Source: Eubacteriales bacterium
GTDB lineage: Bacteria > Bacillota > Clostridia > Lachnospirales > Lachnospiraceae
NCBI GenBank assembly: GCA_030537135.1
Contig: JAUNOP010000002.1
Coordinates: forward strand, 74,507-128,613
Length of the DNA stretch: 54,107 nucleotides
Direction of reading: 5' to 3'
In this document: positions 16,400-24,674 of the stretch, in pieces
Position numbering within the stretch: the first letter of the stretch is position 1
Layout of the letters: each line of letters starts with the position of its first letter
Notes under the pieces: model-generated
What the model saw: the letters and a program-made list of their open reading frames with translations, nothing else
Told to the model about the DNA's origin: nothing
Database searches by the model: none
Position numbers and translations under genes: made by a program

Positions 16400-16714
16400 A
16401 TGTTTGAATGTCTTGGGAAAATCGACAGCAAGAAAACAGGAATTTTTGCAGCTGGGGTTCTGTTTGGAACAGCCGGAATCAAGCTTCTGTGCAGCAAGGA
16501 TGCAAAGAAGGTATATACGCATTGCACAGCAGCCGCTTTGAGAGTAAAGGATTATGTGATGAATACAGCCGCTGTGCTTCAGGAGAATGCCGAGGATATC
16601 TATGCAGAGGCCCAGCTCATCAATGAGGAGAGAGCAGCAGAAGAGGATGTAGAGTTTGACGAAGAGGATTTCTGCGAAAAAGATGCTTCTGAGGATGCAG
16701 AGGAAGAAAAATAA
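16400..16714 (+). CDS. DUF6110 family protein
   Basis: 104 residues behind AAAGGAGG. Residues about 14-32 (GIFAAGVLFGTAGIKLLCS) form one glycine-rich membrane segment. The following helix (VKDYVMNTAAVLQENAEDIYAEAQLINEE) ends in a highly acidic tail rich in Glu and Asp. I recognise it as DUF6110, a family seen beside heavy-metal P-type ATPases in Clostridia. The acidic tail may bind cations, which is inference. It lies between a short membrane peptide and a P1B-type ATPase, but a terminator separates it from the ATPase. Confidence 0.75.
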   Translation: MFECLGKIDSKKTGIFAAGVLFGTAGIKLLCSKDAKKVYTHCTAAALRVKDYVMNTAAVLQENAEDIYAEAQLINEERAAEEDVEFDEEDFCEKDASEDAEEEK

Positions 16715-16783
16715 GCAATTTTCGTTAGTCGCTTGCCGGGACGTCCGGCAGCAGCGTGTCTGCAAACGGATCATGAACAATAA

Positions 16784-16819
16784 ACAAAACACCTGCAGAA
16801 GCCTGCAGGTGTTTTGTTT
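16784..16819 (+). terminator. Terminator after the DUF6110 gene
   Basis: ACAAAACACCTGCAG (16784-16798) pairs perfectly with CTGCAGGTGTTTTGT (16803-16817) around a 4-base loop, followed by TT. Confidence 0.85.
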
Positions 16820-16930
16820 GAACGCAGATATGCATTCCCCCATCAAGTGCGGGAAGCGCCAAGCAGTGGCAGGGAGTTGCTTATGTGAGTGAATGCTCTC
16901 GCCCACGGCCGAGCAAAGGACTGTGTTTAT

Positions 16931-16966
16931 GAGCATGTAGCGTAGCGGAATGCGAACGTCCGCTCC
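16931..16966. repeat. REP-like repeat, copy A (diverged)
   Basis: GAGCATGTAGCGTAGCGGAA...CGTCCGCT follows the AGCGAAGCGGATTGCGAATNTCCGCT family found at 21102, 40370 and 53405; the stem AGCGGA/TCCGCT is preserved. Confidence 0.6.
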
Positions 16967-17000
16967 TTGTACATGACAAATGAAAGGAATGTAAAATTTT

Positions 17001-19076
17001 ATGAAATTTATCATCAAGCATGAAATAAAAGGCAGAATGCGAGTGCATCTTGTCAGAAAGCGCATGAGCTGTCAGGAGGCAGAGCTTCTGGAAACTTATC
17101 TTGCAGCGCAGGAGGGAATTCTCGATGTAAAGATACAGGAAAGAACGCTGGATATGGTTCTGCGCTATACGTGTAAACGGGATGCACTTTTAAGGCTTCT
17201 TGCAGGACTTTGCCCGGAACGGATAGAATCCTTTGACTGTTCTGCTTCTGTTTTCGGAAGGAAACTCAACCAGAGGTACTGGGAAAAGCTAGTGGAAAAG
17301 GTAGTGCTTCGTATGGGAAGCAGGTTGTTTCTTCCTGGCTCAGTGAGAGGAGTCATTACCGCTTTGAAATCCATCAAATACATAAAAAAAGGTCTCTGCA
17401 CACTGGCAAAAGGAAAAATAGAGGTTCCTGTTTTGGATGGAACAGCAATTGGCGTGTCTATTTTCCGGGGAGATATGGATACGGCTGGCTCTGTGATGTT
17501 CCTTCTTGGAATCGGAGAGATTCTGGAAGAATGGACACACAAGAAATCAGTAGATGACCTTGCAAGAAGCATGGCCTTGCAGGTGGAGAAGGTATGGCTC
17601 CTGGAAAACGGTCAGGAGCTTCTTGTTCCGGTGAGCCAGATAAAGGCAGGAGACGAGGTTGTGGTGAGAATGGGAAATGTGGTTCCCTTTGACGGATTGG
17701 TTTCTGTGGGAGACGCCATGGTAAACCAGTCTTCCCTAACAGGAGAATCTGTTCCTGTACACAAAACCCAAGGAGGCTTTGTATATGCAGGAACGGTTCT
17801 TGAGGAAGGAGAGGTGACCATTCAGGTTAAGGAGTTGAATGGCTCCAGCAAATTTGAAAAAATTGTCACCATGATTGAAGAATCAGAAAAGCTCAAATCC
17901 TCCCTTGAAGGAAAGGCAGAGCATCTTGCAGACAAGCTGGTTCCTTATACCCTGGCAGGAGCCGGAATCACTTGGCTTTTAACCAGAAATGCCACAAAGG
18001 CGGTTTCTGTGCTTATGGTGGATTTTTCCTGCGCTTTGAAGCTGGCAATGCCGATCTCTGTCCTCTCTGCTATCCGCGAGGCAAGTCATTATCAGACAAC
18101 AGTCAAGGGAGGACGGTATCTGGAAGCAGTTGCAGAAGCAGATACGGTTGTCTTTGACAAGACAGGAACCCTCACAAAGGCCTGCCCTTCTGTTGCGAAA
18201 ATCATTTCCTTCCATGGAAGAAGCGAAGATGAGCTGCTTCGTATAGCAGCATGCATAGAAGAGCATTTTCCGCATTCCATGGCAAAGGCAGTGGTGGACG
18301 CGGCCAGGAGCAGGAAGCTGGTGCATGAGGAGATGCATACAAAGGTAGAATACATTGTAGCGCATGGAATCGTGACCACGATTGAGGGGCAAAGGACGGT
18401 TATTGGAAGCCATCACTTTGTACTGGAGGACGAAAAATGCCGGGTTCCTGAAGAAACAAGAGAGCTTTTTGAAAGCCTTCCAGAGGAATATTCTCATCTG
18501 TATCTGGCAGTGGAAAATACTCTTGAGGCAGTTATCTGTATTGAAGATCCACTAAGAGAAGAAGCAGGCGAGATGATAAGGGAGCTTAGAAAAGCTGGAA
18601 TCAGCAAGGTGGTGATGATGACTGGAGACAGTGAGCGGACGGCCTGTGCGATTGCAAGGCGTGTGGGAGTGGATGAATATTACTCTGAGGTTCTTCCAGA
18701 GGATAAGGCGAGCTTTGTGGAAAGAGAAAAAGCAAAGGGACGCCGTGTCATGATGATAGGAGACGGCATCAACGATTCTCCTGCACTTTCAGCAGCAGAT
18801 GTAGGAATTGCCATAAGCGACGGAGCGCAGCTTGCCAGAGAGATTGCTGATATCACCATTGGAGCAGATGATTTGTATGGAATTGTTACCCTCAAGCACA
18901 TCAGTGATGCGCTTATGAAGAGAATTCACAAAAATTACCGCGTGATTGTAGGCTTTAATACCGGGCTGATTCTCCTTGGAATTGCGGGAATTCTTCCCCC
19001 TACAACCTCCGCGCTTCTGCATAATACCTCCACACTTGTGATTGGGCTAAAGAGCATGGAGAGGCTTTTGCCGTAA
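17001..19076 (+). CDS. Heavy-metal translocating P-type (P1B) ATPase
   Basis: 691 residues. An N-terminal region of about 75 residues resembles a metal-binding-domain fold without the CxxC pair. The core motifs follow: SSLTGESVPVHK (actuator), FDKTGTLT (phosphorylated Asp), VVMMTGD, and GDGINDSPALSAADVGIA. The transmembrane metal motif is FSCALKLAMP where copper pumps have CPC, and the nucleotide-domain motif reads FPHSMAKAV where HP is usual. These point to a subgroup of P1B ATPases with a non-copper or unassigned substrate. It pumps a metal ion across the membrane. DUF6110 and a hydrophobic peptide precede it, and a Nik/Dpp-type importer follows. Confidence 0.88.
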   Translation: MKFIIKHEIKGRMRVHLVRKRMSCQEAELLETYLAAQEGILDVKIQERTLDMVLRYTCKRDALLRLLAGLCPERIESFDCSASVFGRKLNQRYWEKLVEKVVLRMGSRLFLPGSVRGVITALKSIKYIKKGLCTLAKGKIEVPVLDGTAIGVSIFRGDMDTAGSVMFLLGIGEILEEWTHKKSVDDLARSMALQVEKVWLLENGQELLVPVSQIKAGDEVVVRMGNVVPFDGLVSVGDAMVNQSSLTGESVPVHKTQGGFVYAGTVLEEGEVTIQVKELNGSSKFEKIVTMIEESEKLKSSLEGKAEHLADKLVPYTLAGAGITWLLTRNATKAVSVLMVDFSCALKLAMPISVLSAIREASHYQTTVKGGRYLEAVAEADTVVFDKTGTLTKACPSVAKIISFHGRSEDELLRIAACIEEHFPHSMAKAVVDAARSRKLVHEEMHTKVEYIVAHGIVTTIEGQRTVIGSHHFVLEDEKCRVPEETRELFESLPEEYSHLYLAVENTLEAVICIEDPLREEAGEMIRELRKAGISKVVMMTGDSERTACAIARRVGVDEYYSEVLPEDKASFVEREKAKGRRVMMIGDGINDSPALSAADVGIAISDGAQLAREIADITIGADDLYGIVTLKHISDALMKRIHKNYRVIVGFNTGLILLGIAGILPPTTSALLHNTSTLVIGLKSMERLLP

Positions 19077-19103
19077 ATGCTTCTAAATTCCAGAAACTAT
19101 AAA

Positions 19104-19148
19104 AGAAAAACAACAGTACCTTTGCATGGCTGTTGTTTTTCTTTTTTT
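19104..19148 (+). terminator. Strong terminator after the metal ATPase
   Basis: AGAAAAACAACAG (19104-19116) pairs perfectly with CTGTTGTTTTTCT (19130-19142), followed by a T run to 19148. Confidence 0.92.
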
Positions 19149-19164
19149 GTGTAAAAATATTGTT

Positions 19165-19193
19165 GAAAAATATCCCCCCAGGGAGCTTGTGCA
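19165..19193. repeat. C6 repeat, copy 2
   Basis: Second copy of the AAAAATATCCCCCC...CTTGTGCA sequence. Here it is followed by TTGTGC and, 18 bases on, TATAAT, so it may contribute the -35 of the ABC-transporter promoter. Confidence 0.55.
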
Positions 19194-19248
19194 TAAACAG
19201 TGTATAAAACTATAATAAAAGAAATCAAAAAACAGAAAGAGAGCAGCT

Positions 19249-20193
19249 ATGGGTAAGTATATTATCAAACGATTCTTGCAGCTGATACCAATTCTTTTGG
19301 GAATTACCTTCTTGTCTTTTGGAATGATGCGGCTGGCAGGCGGCGATGCAGTCACTTATATGTATGAGAGAATGGGGACAGCTGTTTCACAGGAGCTTGT
19401 GGACGAAGCAAAAAAGGAATATGGTCTGGACAAACCCTTTCTTGTTCAGTACGCAGCGTGGCTTAAGGGAATGATGACAGGAGATATGGGGGAGAGCTAT
19501 GTGTCTCATAAGGATGTGTTTGACACCTTTGTATCAAAGCTCCCGGCAACACTGATGCTGACATTATCCTCTATTATTCTTACTGTATTGATTGCAATTC
19601 CTCTGGGAATCTTATCAGCGGTCAAGCATAACAAATGGGTAGATTATCTGATACGTTTTCTGAGCTTTATCGGAAATTCCATGCCGAACTTTTTTGCGGC
19701 GCTGGTGCTGATGTATTTTTTCTCTATTCGCCTGAAATTGCTTCCGGTGATTACCACGAACAATGTAGTGCTTAGTCTGGTGCTTCCGACCTTGACGCTG
19801 ACGGTTTCCATGGCTTCCAAATACACCAGACAGGTCAGGGCAACTGTGCTGGAGGAACTGAATAAGGATTATGTGGCAGGTGCGCGGGCCAGAGGCGTGA
19901 GAGGCTCGGTTATTATCTGGAAGAGTGTTATGAAGTCCTCCATGCTTACGATTATTACTCTGCTGGCTCTGTCTATTGGAAGTCTGCTGGGAGGAACTGC
20001 GATTGTAGAGAATATCTTTATGTGGGATGGAGTTGGAAAGCTGGCAGTCGATGCGATTACCATGCGCGATTATCCGATGATTCAGGCATATGTTGCATGG
20101 ATGGCGATTATTTATGTGATCGTGAATCTGGCAACAGACATTATTTATCATTATCTGGATCCGCGTGTAAGATTGGGAGGCAATGGGGCATGA
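19249..20193 (+). CDS. ABC transporter permease (DppB/NikB family)
   Basis: 314 residues. The N-terminus MGKYIIKRFLQLIPILLGITFLSF and the following GDAVTYMYERMG are typical of the B-type permease of peptide/nickel importers. About six membrane segments can be placed, and the ATPase-coupling EAA-like loop is AGARARGVRGSVIIWKSVMKSS. With the next gene it forms the membrane channel. It is the first gene of a five-gene unit (permease, permease, binding protein, two ATPases). The stop overlaps the next start by four bases. Confidence 0.9.
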   Translation: MGKYIIKRFLQLIPILLGITFLSFGMMRLAGGDAVTYMYERMGTAVSQELVDEAKKEYGLDKPFLVQYAAWLKGMMTGDMGESYVSHKDVFDTFVSKLPATLMLTLSSIILTVLIAIPLGILSAVKHNKWVDYLIRFLSFIGNSMPNFFAALVLMYFFSIRLKLLPVITTNNVVLSLVLPTLTLTVSMASKYTRQVRATVLEELNKDYVAGARARGVRGSVIIWKSVMKSSMLTIITLLALSIGSLLGGTAIVENIFMWDGVGKLAVDAITMRDYPMIQAYVAWMAIIYVIVNLATDIIYHYLDPRVRLGGNGA

Positions 20194-21062
20194 ATGAAAA
20201 TACAATCCAAATGGAACACATAACGATCCGCGAACAGAAGGTCAGGAAAAACCATATGAAGGCAAAATTGATTTTTTTCCTTACATTGGCGGTGATTCTT
20301 TTATTGGTTGCAGTTTTTGCAAAGTATCTTTGTCCGTATGATCCTTATGCACAGGACTTAATGAGCGCCCAGAAGCCTCCCAGTGCAGAGCATCTCATGG
20401 GAACAGACCGATATGGGCGAGATATGCTCTCAAGAGTGATTATGGGAAGCACAATCAGTATTTTTGCTACTTTGATATTAGTAGCGGTTGTTGCAATAAC
20501 AGGGACAGCGATTGGAATTATCTGCGGTTGGAACGGTGGAAAAGTTGATACAATTTTGATGCGTATTTCTGATTTGTTTCTTGCATTTCCGAGTTTGGTA
20601 TTTGCGTTGGCAGTAGCCGGCGTACTCGGCGGGGGCGTACAGAACGCGATTATTGCGCTGGCTGTGATTAGCTGGCCAAAGTTTGCCAGACTTGCGCGTG
20701 GACTTACGCTGGCGCAGAAGGCTTCGCCTTATTTGATGGCAGCGAGACTGGCAGGAAGCAGTACGCCAAAGCTTCTGGCAAAGCACATTCTTCCAAATAT
20801 TGCAGGACCGATTCTGGTCACAGCAGTGCTGGATATTGGAACCACGATGATGGAGCTGGCAGGCTTATCCTTCCTGGGACTGGGAGTCAAGCCGCCTATG
20901 GCAGAGTGGGGCAGTATGATCAGCGACGGCCGGGTAATGCTCCAGACAGCGCCTTGGATGGTTCTATCTCCCGGAGGCGCGATCTTTGTAACGGTTATGA
21001 TTTTCAATCTTCTTGGAGACACTGTCCGGGATTACATGGATCCAAAGGAAAGAAACCAATAA
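20190..21062 (+). CDS. ABC transporter permease (DppC/NikC family)
   Basis: 290 residues from the ATG at 20190, behind GGGAGG and overlapping the previous stop (ATGA). A cytoplasmic N-terminal stretch leads into KAKLIFFLTLAVILLLVAVFA; then come HLMGTDRYGRDMLSRVIMG, the C-type signature, and the coupling loop MAARLAGSSTPKLLAKHILPN. FLGLGVKPPMAEWGSMI is also typical. It pairs with the NikB/DppB-like subunit. Substrate class: peptides, nickel or a metal chelate. Confidence 0.9.
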   Translation: MNENTIQMEHITIREQKVRKNHMKAKLIFFLTLAVILLLVAVFAKYLCPYDPYAQDLMSAQKPPSAEHLMGTDRYGRDMLSRVIMGSTISIFATLILVAVVAITGTAIGIICGWNGGKVDTILMRISDLFLAFPSLVFALAVAGVLGGGVQNAIIALAVISWPKFARLARGLTLAQKASPYLMAARLAGSSTPKLLAKHILPNIAGPILVTAVLDIGTTMMELAGLSFLGLGVKPPMAEWGSMISDGRVMLQTAPWMVLSPGGAIFVTVMIFNLLGDTVRDYMDPKERNQ

Positions 21063-21101
21063 GCTGCATGAAAAAACACACATAGTTTTTATAAATAGTT
21101 T

Positions 21102-21143
21102 AACGTATCAAGTAGCGAAGCGGATTGCGAATATCCGCTTGAC
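21102..21143. repeat. REP-like repeat, copy B, inside an operon
   Basis: AACGTATCAAGTAGCGAAGC then GGATTGCGAATATCCGCTTGAC; the stem AAGCGGA/TCCGCTT is perfect. It sits between the second permease and the binding-protein gene and could stabilise or punctuate the transcript. Confidence 0.75.
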
Positions 21144-21165
21144 AAAGAAAGGCAGGAAAAAACAG

Positions 21166-22716
21166 ATGAAAAGAAAGATGTTAGCAGCACTTATGGCAGG
21201 CACCATACTATCCTCTATGGCGGCGGCGCCAGCGTATGCAGAAGAGAAAACCTTTGTCTATGGAACAACCGGTTATGGAGTTCAGATGGGTGATGAGGGA
21301 TTAAATCCGCATAACAGCTATTCCGGATGGAGTGCAATTCGCTATGGCGTTGGGGAGACTTTGTTTAAATACAATGACGATATGGAGATTGAACCCTGGC
21401 TTGCCACAGAATATGAGTATGTGGATGAGCAGACTGTAAAGATTACCCTTCGTGACGGCGTACAGTTTACAAGCGGTCGTGCCATGGATGCCAAGGCAGT
21501 GAAGGAGTGCCTGGATCACCTGATTGAGGTGCATGACCGCGCACCAGGAGATCTGAAGATCGAAAGCATTGAAGCAGACGGCATGACACTTACTATCCAC
21601 ACCACAGAACCCTGCCCGTCTCTGCTCAATTACCTGGGCGATCCTTATGCAGCGATTATTGATATGCAGTTTGGTACAGACGGAGTGGAAGGAGACAGTG
21701 CCGGTACCTCCAATGTGGCCGGAACCGGTCCTTACATTGCAACCAATGTAACAGAGACGCAGATTAACCTGGTAAAAAATGAGAACTATTGGGGCGGAGA
21801 GGTAAATGTAGATAATGTTGTGGTAAAGACCTTTGGCGATGCCAGCTCTCTGTCTGCATCTCTTCAGACAGGAGACATTCAGGGAACCTATGGATTGTCT
21901 TATGACAGCTATTCCCTGTTTGACGGAAATCCTGAATATACTATTAATTCCTGTGCTACCAGCCGCTGCTTCTTTGGACAGTTTAATTATGATTCAGAGA
22001 TTGTCAAGGATCAGGCTGTGCGCAAGGCAATCAGCATGGGCATTGATAAGGAAGGATTCTGCAGTGTATTAATGGAAGGCCGCGGCATTCCGGCTGTCGG
22101 CGCATTCCCAAGTTCGTTTAGTTATGGTAATGAAGCCCTGACAACACCAGGCTATGATCCAGAGGGGGCAAAGGCTGTTCTTGAGGAGGCAGGCTGGACA
22201 GATACAGACGGCGACGGATATGTAGACAAGGATGGGCAGAAGCTCGCTATTCGCTGGCTGACCTATCCAGGACGTCTGGAACAGCCGAAGCTGGCAGAAT
22301 ATGCACAGGCAACCTTAAAGGATATTGGCATTGAGGTGGATGTGAACTGTACAGAGAACTGCGCAAGCTATGTGGATTCTGGTGATTATGACGTCTATGT
22401 CAGTTCCCTGACCACTGCGCCTACCGGTGATCCTGAGTATTTCTTTACCACCTGTGCTCTGGAAAGCTCTGCAAAGAACTGCTCTCACAATTCTATTCCA
22501 GAGGTAGAGGATTTGTATACACAGCTGCATACAGAGTTTGATAAGGATAAGAGAAGTGATTTGGCTATTCAGATGCAGCAGGCATTATTGGATGAGAATC
22601 AGATGTTCTTTGTATCCCATTTGAATATGGGTATTGTTACAAAATCGAATGTGACCGGTATGGAGGCACATCCGTGCGATTATTATGAGATTACAGCAGA
22701 CCTGAACATAGAATAA
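21166..22716 (+). CDS. ABC transporter substrate-binding protein (family 5, Dpp/Nik type)
   Basis: 516 residues from the ATG at 21166 (the upstream in-frame extension runs through the repeat). Residues 1-25 are a signal peptide ending AYA before EEKTF, with no lipobox cysteine, so it looks secreted rather than lipid-anchored. The body is family-5 solute-binding: GETLFKYNDDMEIEPWLATEYEY, TLRDGVQFTSGRAMDAKAVK, GTGPYIATNVT, VRKAISMGIDKEGF and GYDPEGAKAVLEEAGW. The family binds oligopeptides, nickel, haem or metallophore complexes. The ligand here is not decided by sequence; metal chelate is suggested only by the neighbourhood. Confidence 0.88.
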   Translation: MKRKMLAALMAGTILSSMAAAPAYAEEKTFVYGTTGYGVQMGDEGLNPHNSYSGWSAIRYGVGETLFKYNDDMEIEPWLATEYEYVDEQTVKITLRDGVQFTSGRAMDAKAVKECLDHLIEVHDRAPGDLKIESIEADGMTLTIHTTEPCPSLLNYLGDPYAAIIDMQFGTDGVEGDSAGTSNVAGTGPYIATNVTETQINLVKNENYWGGEVNVDNVVVKTFGDASSLSASLQTGDIQGTYGLSYDSYSLFDGNPEYTINSCATSRCFFGQFNYDSEIVKDQAVRKAISMGIDKEGFCSVLMEGRGIPAVGAFPSSFSYGNEALTTPGYDPEGAKAVLEEAGWTDTDGDGYVDKDGQKLAIRWLTYPGRLEQPKLAEYAQATLKDIGIEVDVNCTENCASYVDSGDYDVYVSSLTTAPTGDPEYFFTTCALESSAKNCSHNSIPEVEDLYTQLHTEFDKDKRSDLAIQMQQALLDENQMFFVSHLNMGIVTKSNVTGMEAHPCDYYEITADLNIE

Positions 22717-22749
22717 AGTCAAGGGGCGGCTGGATAGAGGAGTTGGATT

Positions 22750-23532
22750 ATGGAGCCTTTGCTGCAAGTGGAGCATGTTACGATTAGTTATAATGGAAAG
22801 CCGGTTGTGCAGGATGTAAGCTTTACACTGCAGCCAGAAGAAATTCTGGGTGTTGTGGGAGAGTCTGGCAGTGGGAAGAGTACAATTATCAAGGCTATTA
22901 TGGGACTTCTGGGAGAGGGAGGAATGGTTACCAGAGGGGACATTTATTATAAAGGACAAAACGTAGTGGATATGCCTGAAAAAGAACGCAGAAGGCTCCT
23001 GGGTCCGGAAATCGGTATGGTATTCCAGGATTGTAAGGCTTCCTTGTGTCCGATTCGTACTGTGGGAGCGCAGATTTATGAGAGCCTTTCAGAGCATGAG
23101 AGGGTTACAAGGGAAGAAGCCTATGAGCGTGCCGGAGAGCTGATGCAGAAAATCGGGCTGACAGATTACCGAAGAACTCTGAACTCCTATCCCTTTGAGT
23201 TGTCGGGAGGCATGAACCAGCGCGTCGGCATCTGCAGCGCCATGCTGATGAAGCCCTCACTTCTTCTTGCCGACGAGCCTACCAGTGCGCTGGATGTGAC
23301 GGTGCAGAAGCAGGTAGTTGAGGAAATGAAGCTGATGCGCCGGGATTATGGAACAGCCATGATCCTGGTAACGCACAATATTGGCGTGGTCGGGGTAATG
23401 GCCGATCAGGTGCTTGTGCTGCAGCAGGGAAGGATGATGGACTATGGACCTTCTGATCAGGTGCTGAACCATTCCAAAAATAAATATACAAAGCAGCTGA
23501 TGGATTCGGTATTGCATTTACGGAGGGCATAG
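22750..23532 (+). CDS. ABC transporter ATP-binding protein (DppD/NikD type)
   Basis: 260 residues. Walker A GESGSGKSTI, Q loop GMVFQDCKASLCPI, signature LSGGMNQRVGI, Walker B LLLADEPTSALDVT, and H loop LVTHNIG are all intact. The D-type ATPase usually ends with a short extension; here it is reduced, since the gene stops soon after the ATPase core. It energises import through the two permeases encoded upstream. The next ATPase gene begins 2 bases after the stop. Confidence 0.92.
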   Translation: MEPLLQVEHVTISYNGKPVVQDVSFTLQPEEILGVVGESGSGKSTIIKAIMGLLGEGGMVTRGDIYYKGQNVVDMPEKERRRLLGPEIGMVFQDCKASLCPIRTVGAQIYESLSEHERVTREEAYERAGELMQKIGLTDYRRTLNSYPFELSGGMNQRVGICSAMLMKPSLLLADEPTSALDVTVQKQVVEEMKLMRRDYGTAMILVTHNIGVVGVMADQVLVLQQGRMMDYGPSDQVLNHSKNKYTKQLMDSVLHLRRA

Positions 23533-23534
23533 AA

Positions 23535-24293
23535 ATGGAGGAAATCGTATTAAAGGCAGAAAACCTGAAAAAGATATTTGCATCACATAAGAAAGCCTTT
23601 ACCGCAGTGGATGATGTAAGTTTTACTGTGCGAAAGGGCGAGTGCCTGGGAATTGTGGGAGAATCTGGTTCGGGAAAAAGCACTATAGCGAAAATGATTA
23701 CCCGCCTTGTGGATGTAACAGAAGGCAGGGTGATTCTGATGGGAAAGGATATTACCCGGATAAAGGGGAAAGAGCTAAGAGAAGCCTACCAGAATATGCA
23801 GATGGTGTTTCAGATGCCGACAGAATCCTTTGACCCAAGATGCACACTTGGGGACGGCATAGGAGAGAGTCTTCGGAACAGGGGAGTGAGTCGGGAAGAG
23901 ACAAGAAAAAGAACAGCAGAGCTTTTGGAAGAATGTGGGCTTTCGCCAGAATTTGCCAGGAGATATCCGCATGAGGTGAGCGGAGGACAGTGCCAGAGGG
24001 CAGCAATCGCAAGAGCGCTGGCAGTGGAGCCAACGCTCCTGATTTGCGATGAGGCAACCAGCGCGCTGGATGTGACAGTGCAGAAGCAGGTGCTTGAGCT
24101 GCTTATTCGGCTTAAAAAGGAGAAGAATCTGTCGTTTCTTCTTATTTGTCATGACCTTGCCCTGGTGCAGGCATTCTGCGACAGGGTGCTGGTGCTGTAT
24201 CAGGGAAAAGCTGTGGAAACGGGAACACCGGATGAGGTGATCTGTCATCCGAAAATGGATTATACGAAGAGACTGGTTGAGTCGGTGCTGTAG
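23535..24293 (+). CDS. ABC transporter ATP-binding protein (DppF/NikE type)
   Basis: 252 residues. Walker A GESGSGKSTIAKMI, signature VSGGQCQRAAIARAL, Walker B LLICDEATSALDVTVQ, and H loop LLICHDLALVQ. It is a heterodimer partner of the preceding ATPase. It closes the five-gene transporter unit; a tandem degenerate repeat starts at its stop codon, and a hairpin follows at 24460. Confidence 0.92.
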   Translation: MEEIVLKAENLKKIFASHKKAFTAVDDVSFTVRKGECLGIVGESGSGKSTIAKMITRLVDVTEGRVILMGKDITRIKGKELREAYQNMQMVFQMPTESFDPRCTLGDGIGESLRNRGVSREETRKRTAELLEECGLSPEFARRYPHEVSGGQCQRAAIARALAVEPTLLICDEATSALDVTVQKQVLELLIRLKKEKNLSFLLICHDLALVQAFCDRVLVLYQGKAVETGTPDEVICHPKMDYTKRLVESVL

Positions 24294-24428
24294 GAATATA
24301 CAAGAAATGCACAGTGTAAAACGCTGATAAGAGCAGAGAAACGCCTGAAGAAAATCCAGGAATATATAACAAATATGCAGTGCAAAGCGCCGTAGGGCAG
24401 GGACTGCCCGAATGAACGCCTGGAGATA
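24292..24428. repeat. Two degenerate tandem repeats of about 66-70 bp
   Basis: Copy 1 (24292-24357) and copy 2 (24358-24428) both begin AGGAATATA, carry an ATGCA(C)AGTG(T/C)AAA block, and end with ACGCCTG(A/G)AGA. Copy 1 overlaps the stop codon of the last transporter gene. Function unknown. Confidence 0.6.
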
Positions 24429-24459
24429 GTAAATTGCGAGGTTCATGAAAAGGTTTTGA

Positions 24460-24494
24460 GAAGAGAATCCTGTTTTGGGGGATTCTCTTCTTGC
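24460..24494 (+). terminator. Terminator-like hairpin after the ABC transporter
   Basis: GAAGAGAATCC (24460-24470) pairs perfectly with GGATTCTCTTC (24480-24490). The T run after it is short. Confidence 0.7.
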
Positions 24495-24519
24495 GTTGTA
24501 GAAAAAACCTGTATATAAT
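24491..24519 (+). promoter_or_regulatory. Promoter of proA
   Basis: TTGCGT (24491-24496), 17 bases, TATAAT (24514-24519). Transcription would start near 24526, which puts the 56-bp repeat in the leader. Confidence 0.75.
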
Positions 24520-24530
24520 ATAGCGAAGAT

Positions 24531-24586
24531 ACCAGGGGCAAAAGGTCAAAAATTCGATGCAAGCTTGCCTGCAAGAGGATTTTTGA
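24531..24586. repeat. 56-bp dispersed repeat, copy 2
   Basis: Matches 14437-14492 at 50 of 56 bases without gaps; the palindrome GCAAGCTTGC and the end GAGGATTTTTGA are conserved. It lies 5 bases after the predicted proA transcription start. Confidence 0.8.
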
Positions 24587-24674
24587 CTCCAACATCTAGT
24601 AAAGGATAAACAAGAAGAGGGAAGAAAGGAAAGGATTATTTACGGCGCAGAGCTGTGAATAATAGGAAGAAAAT

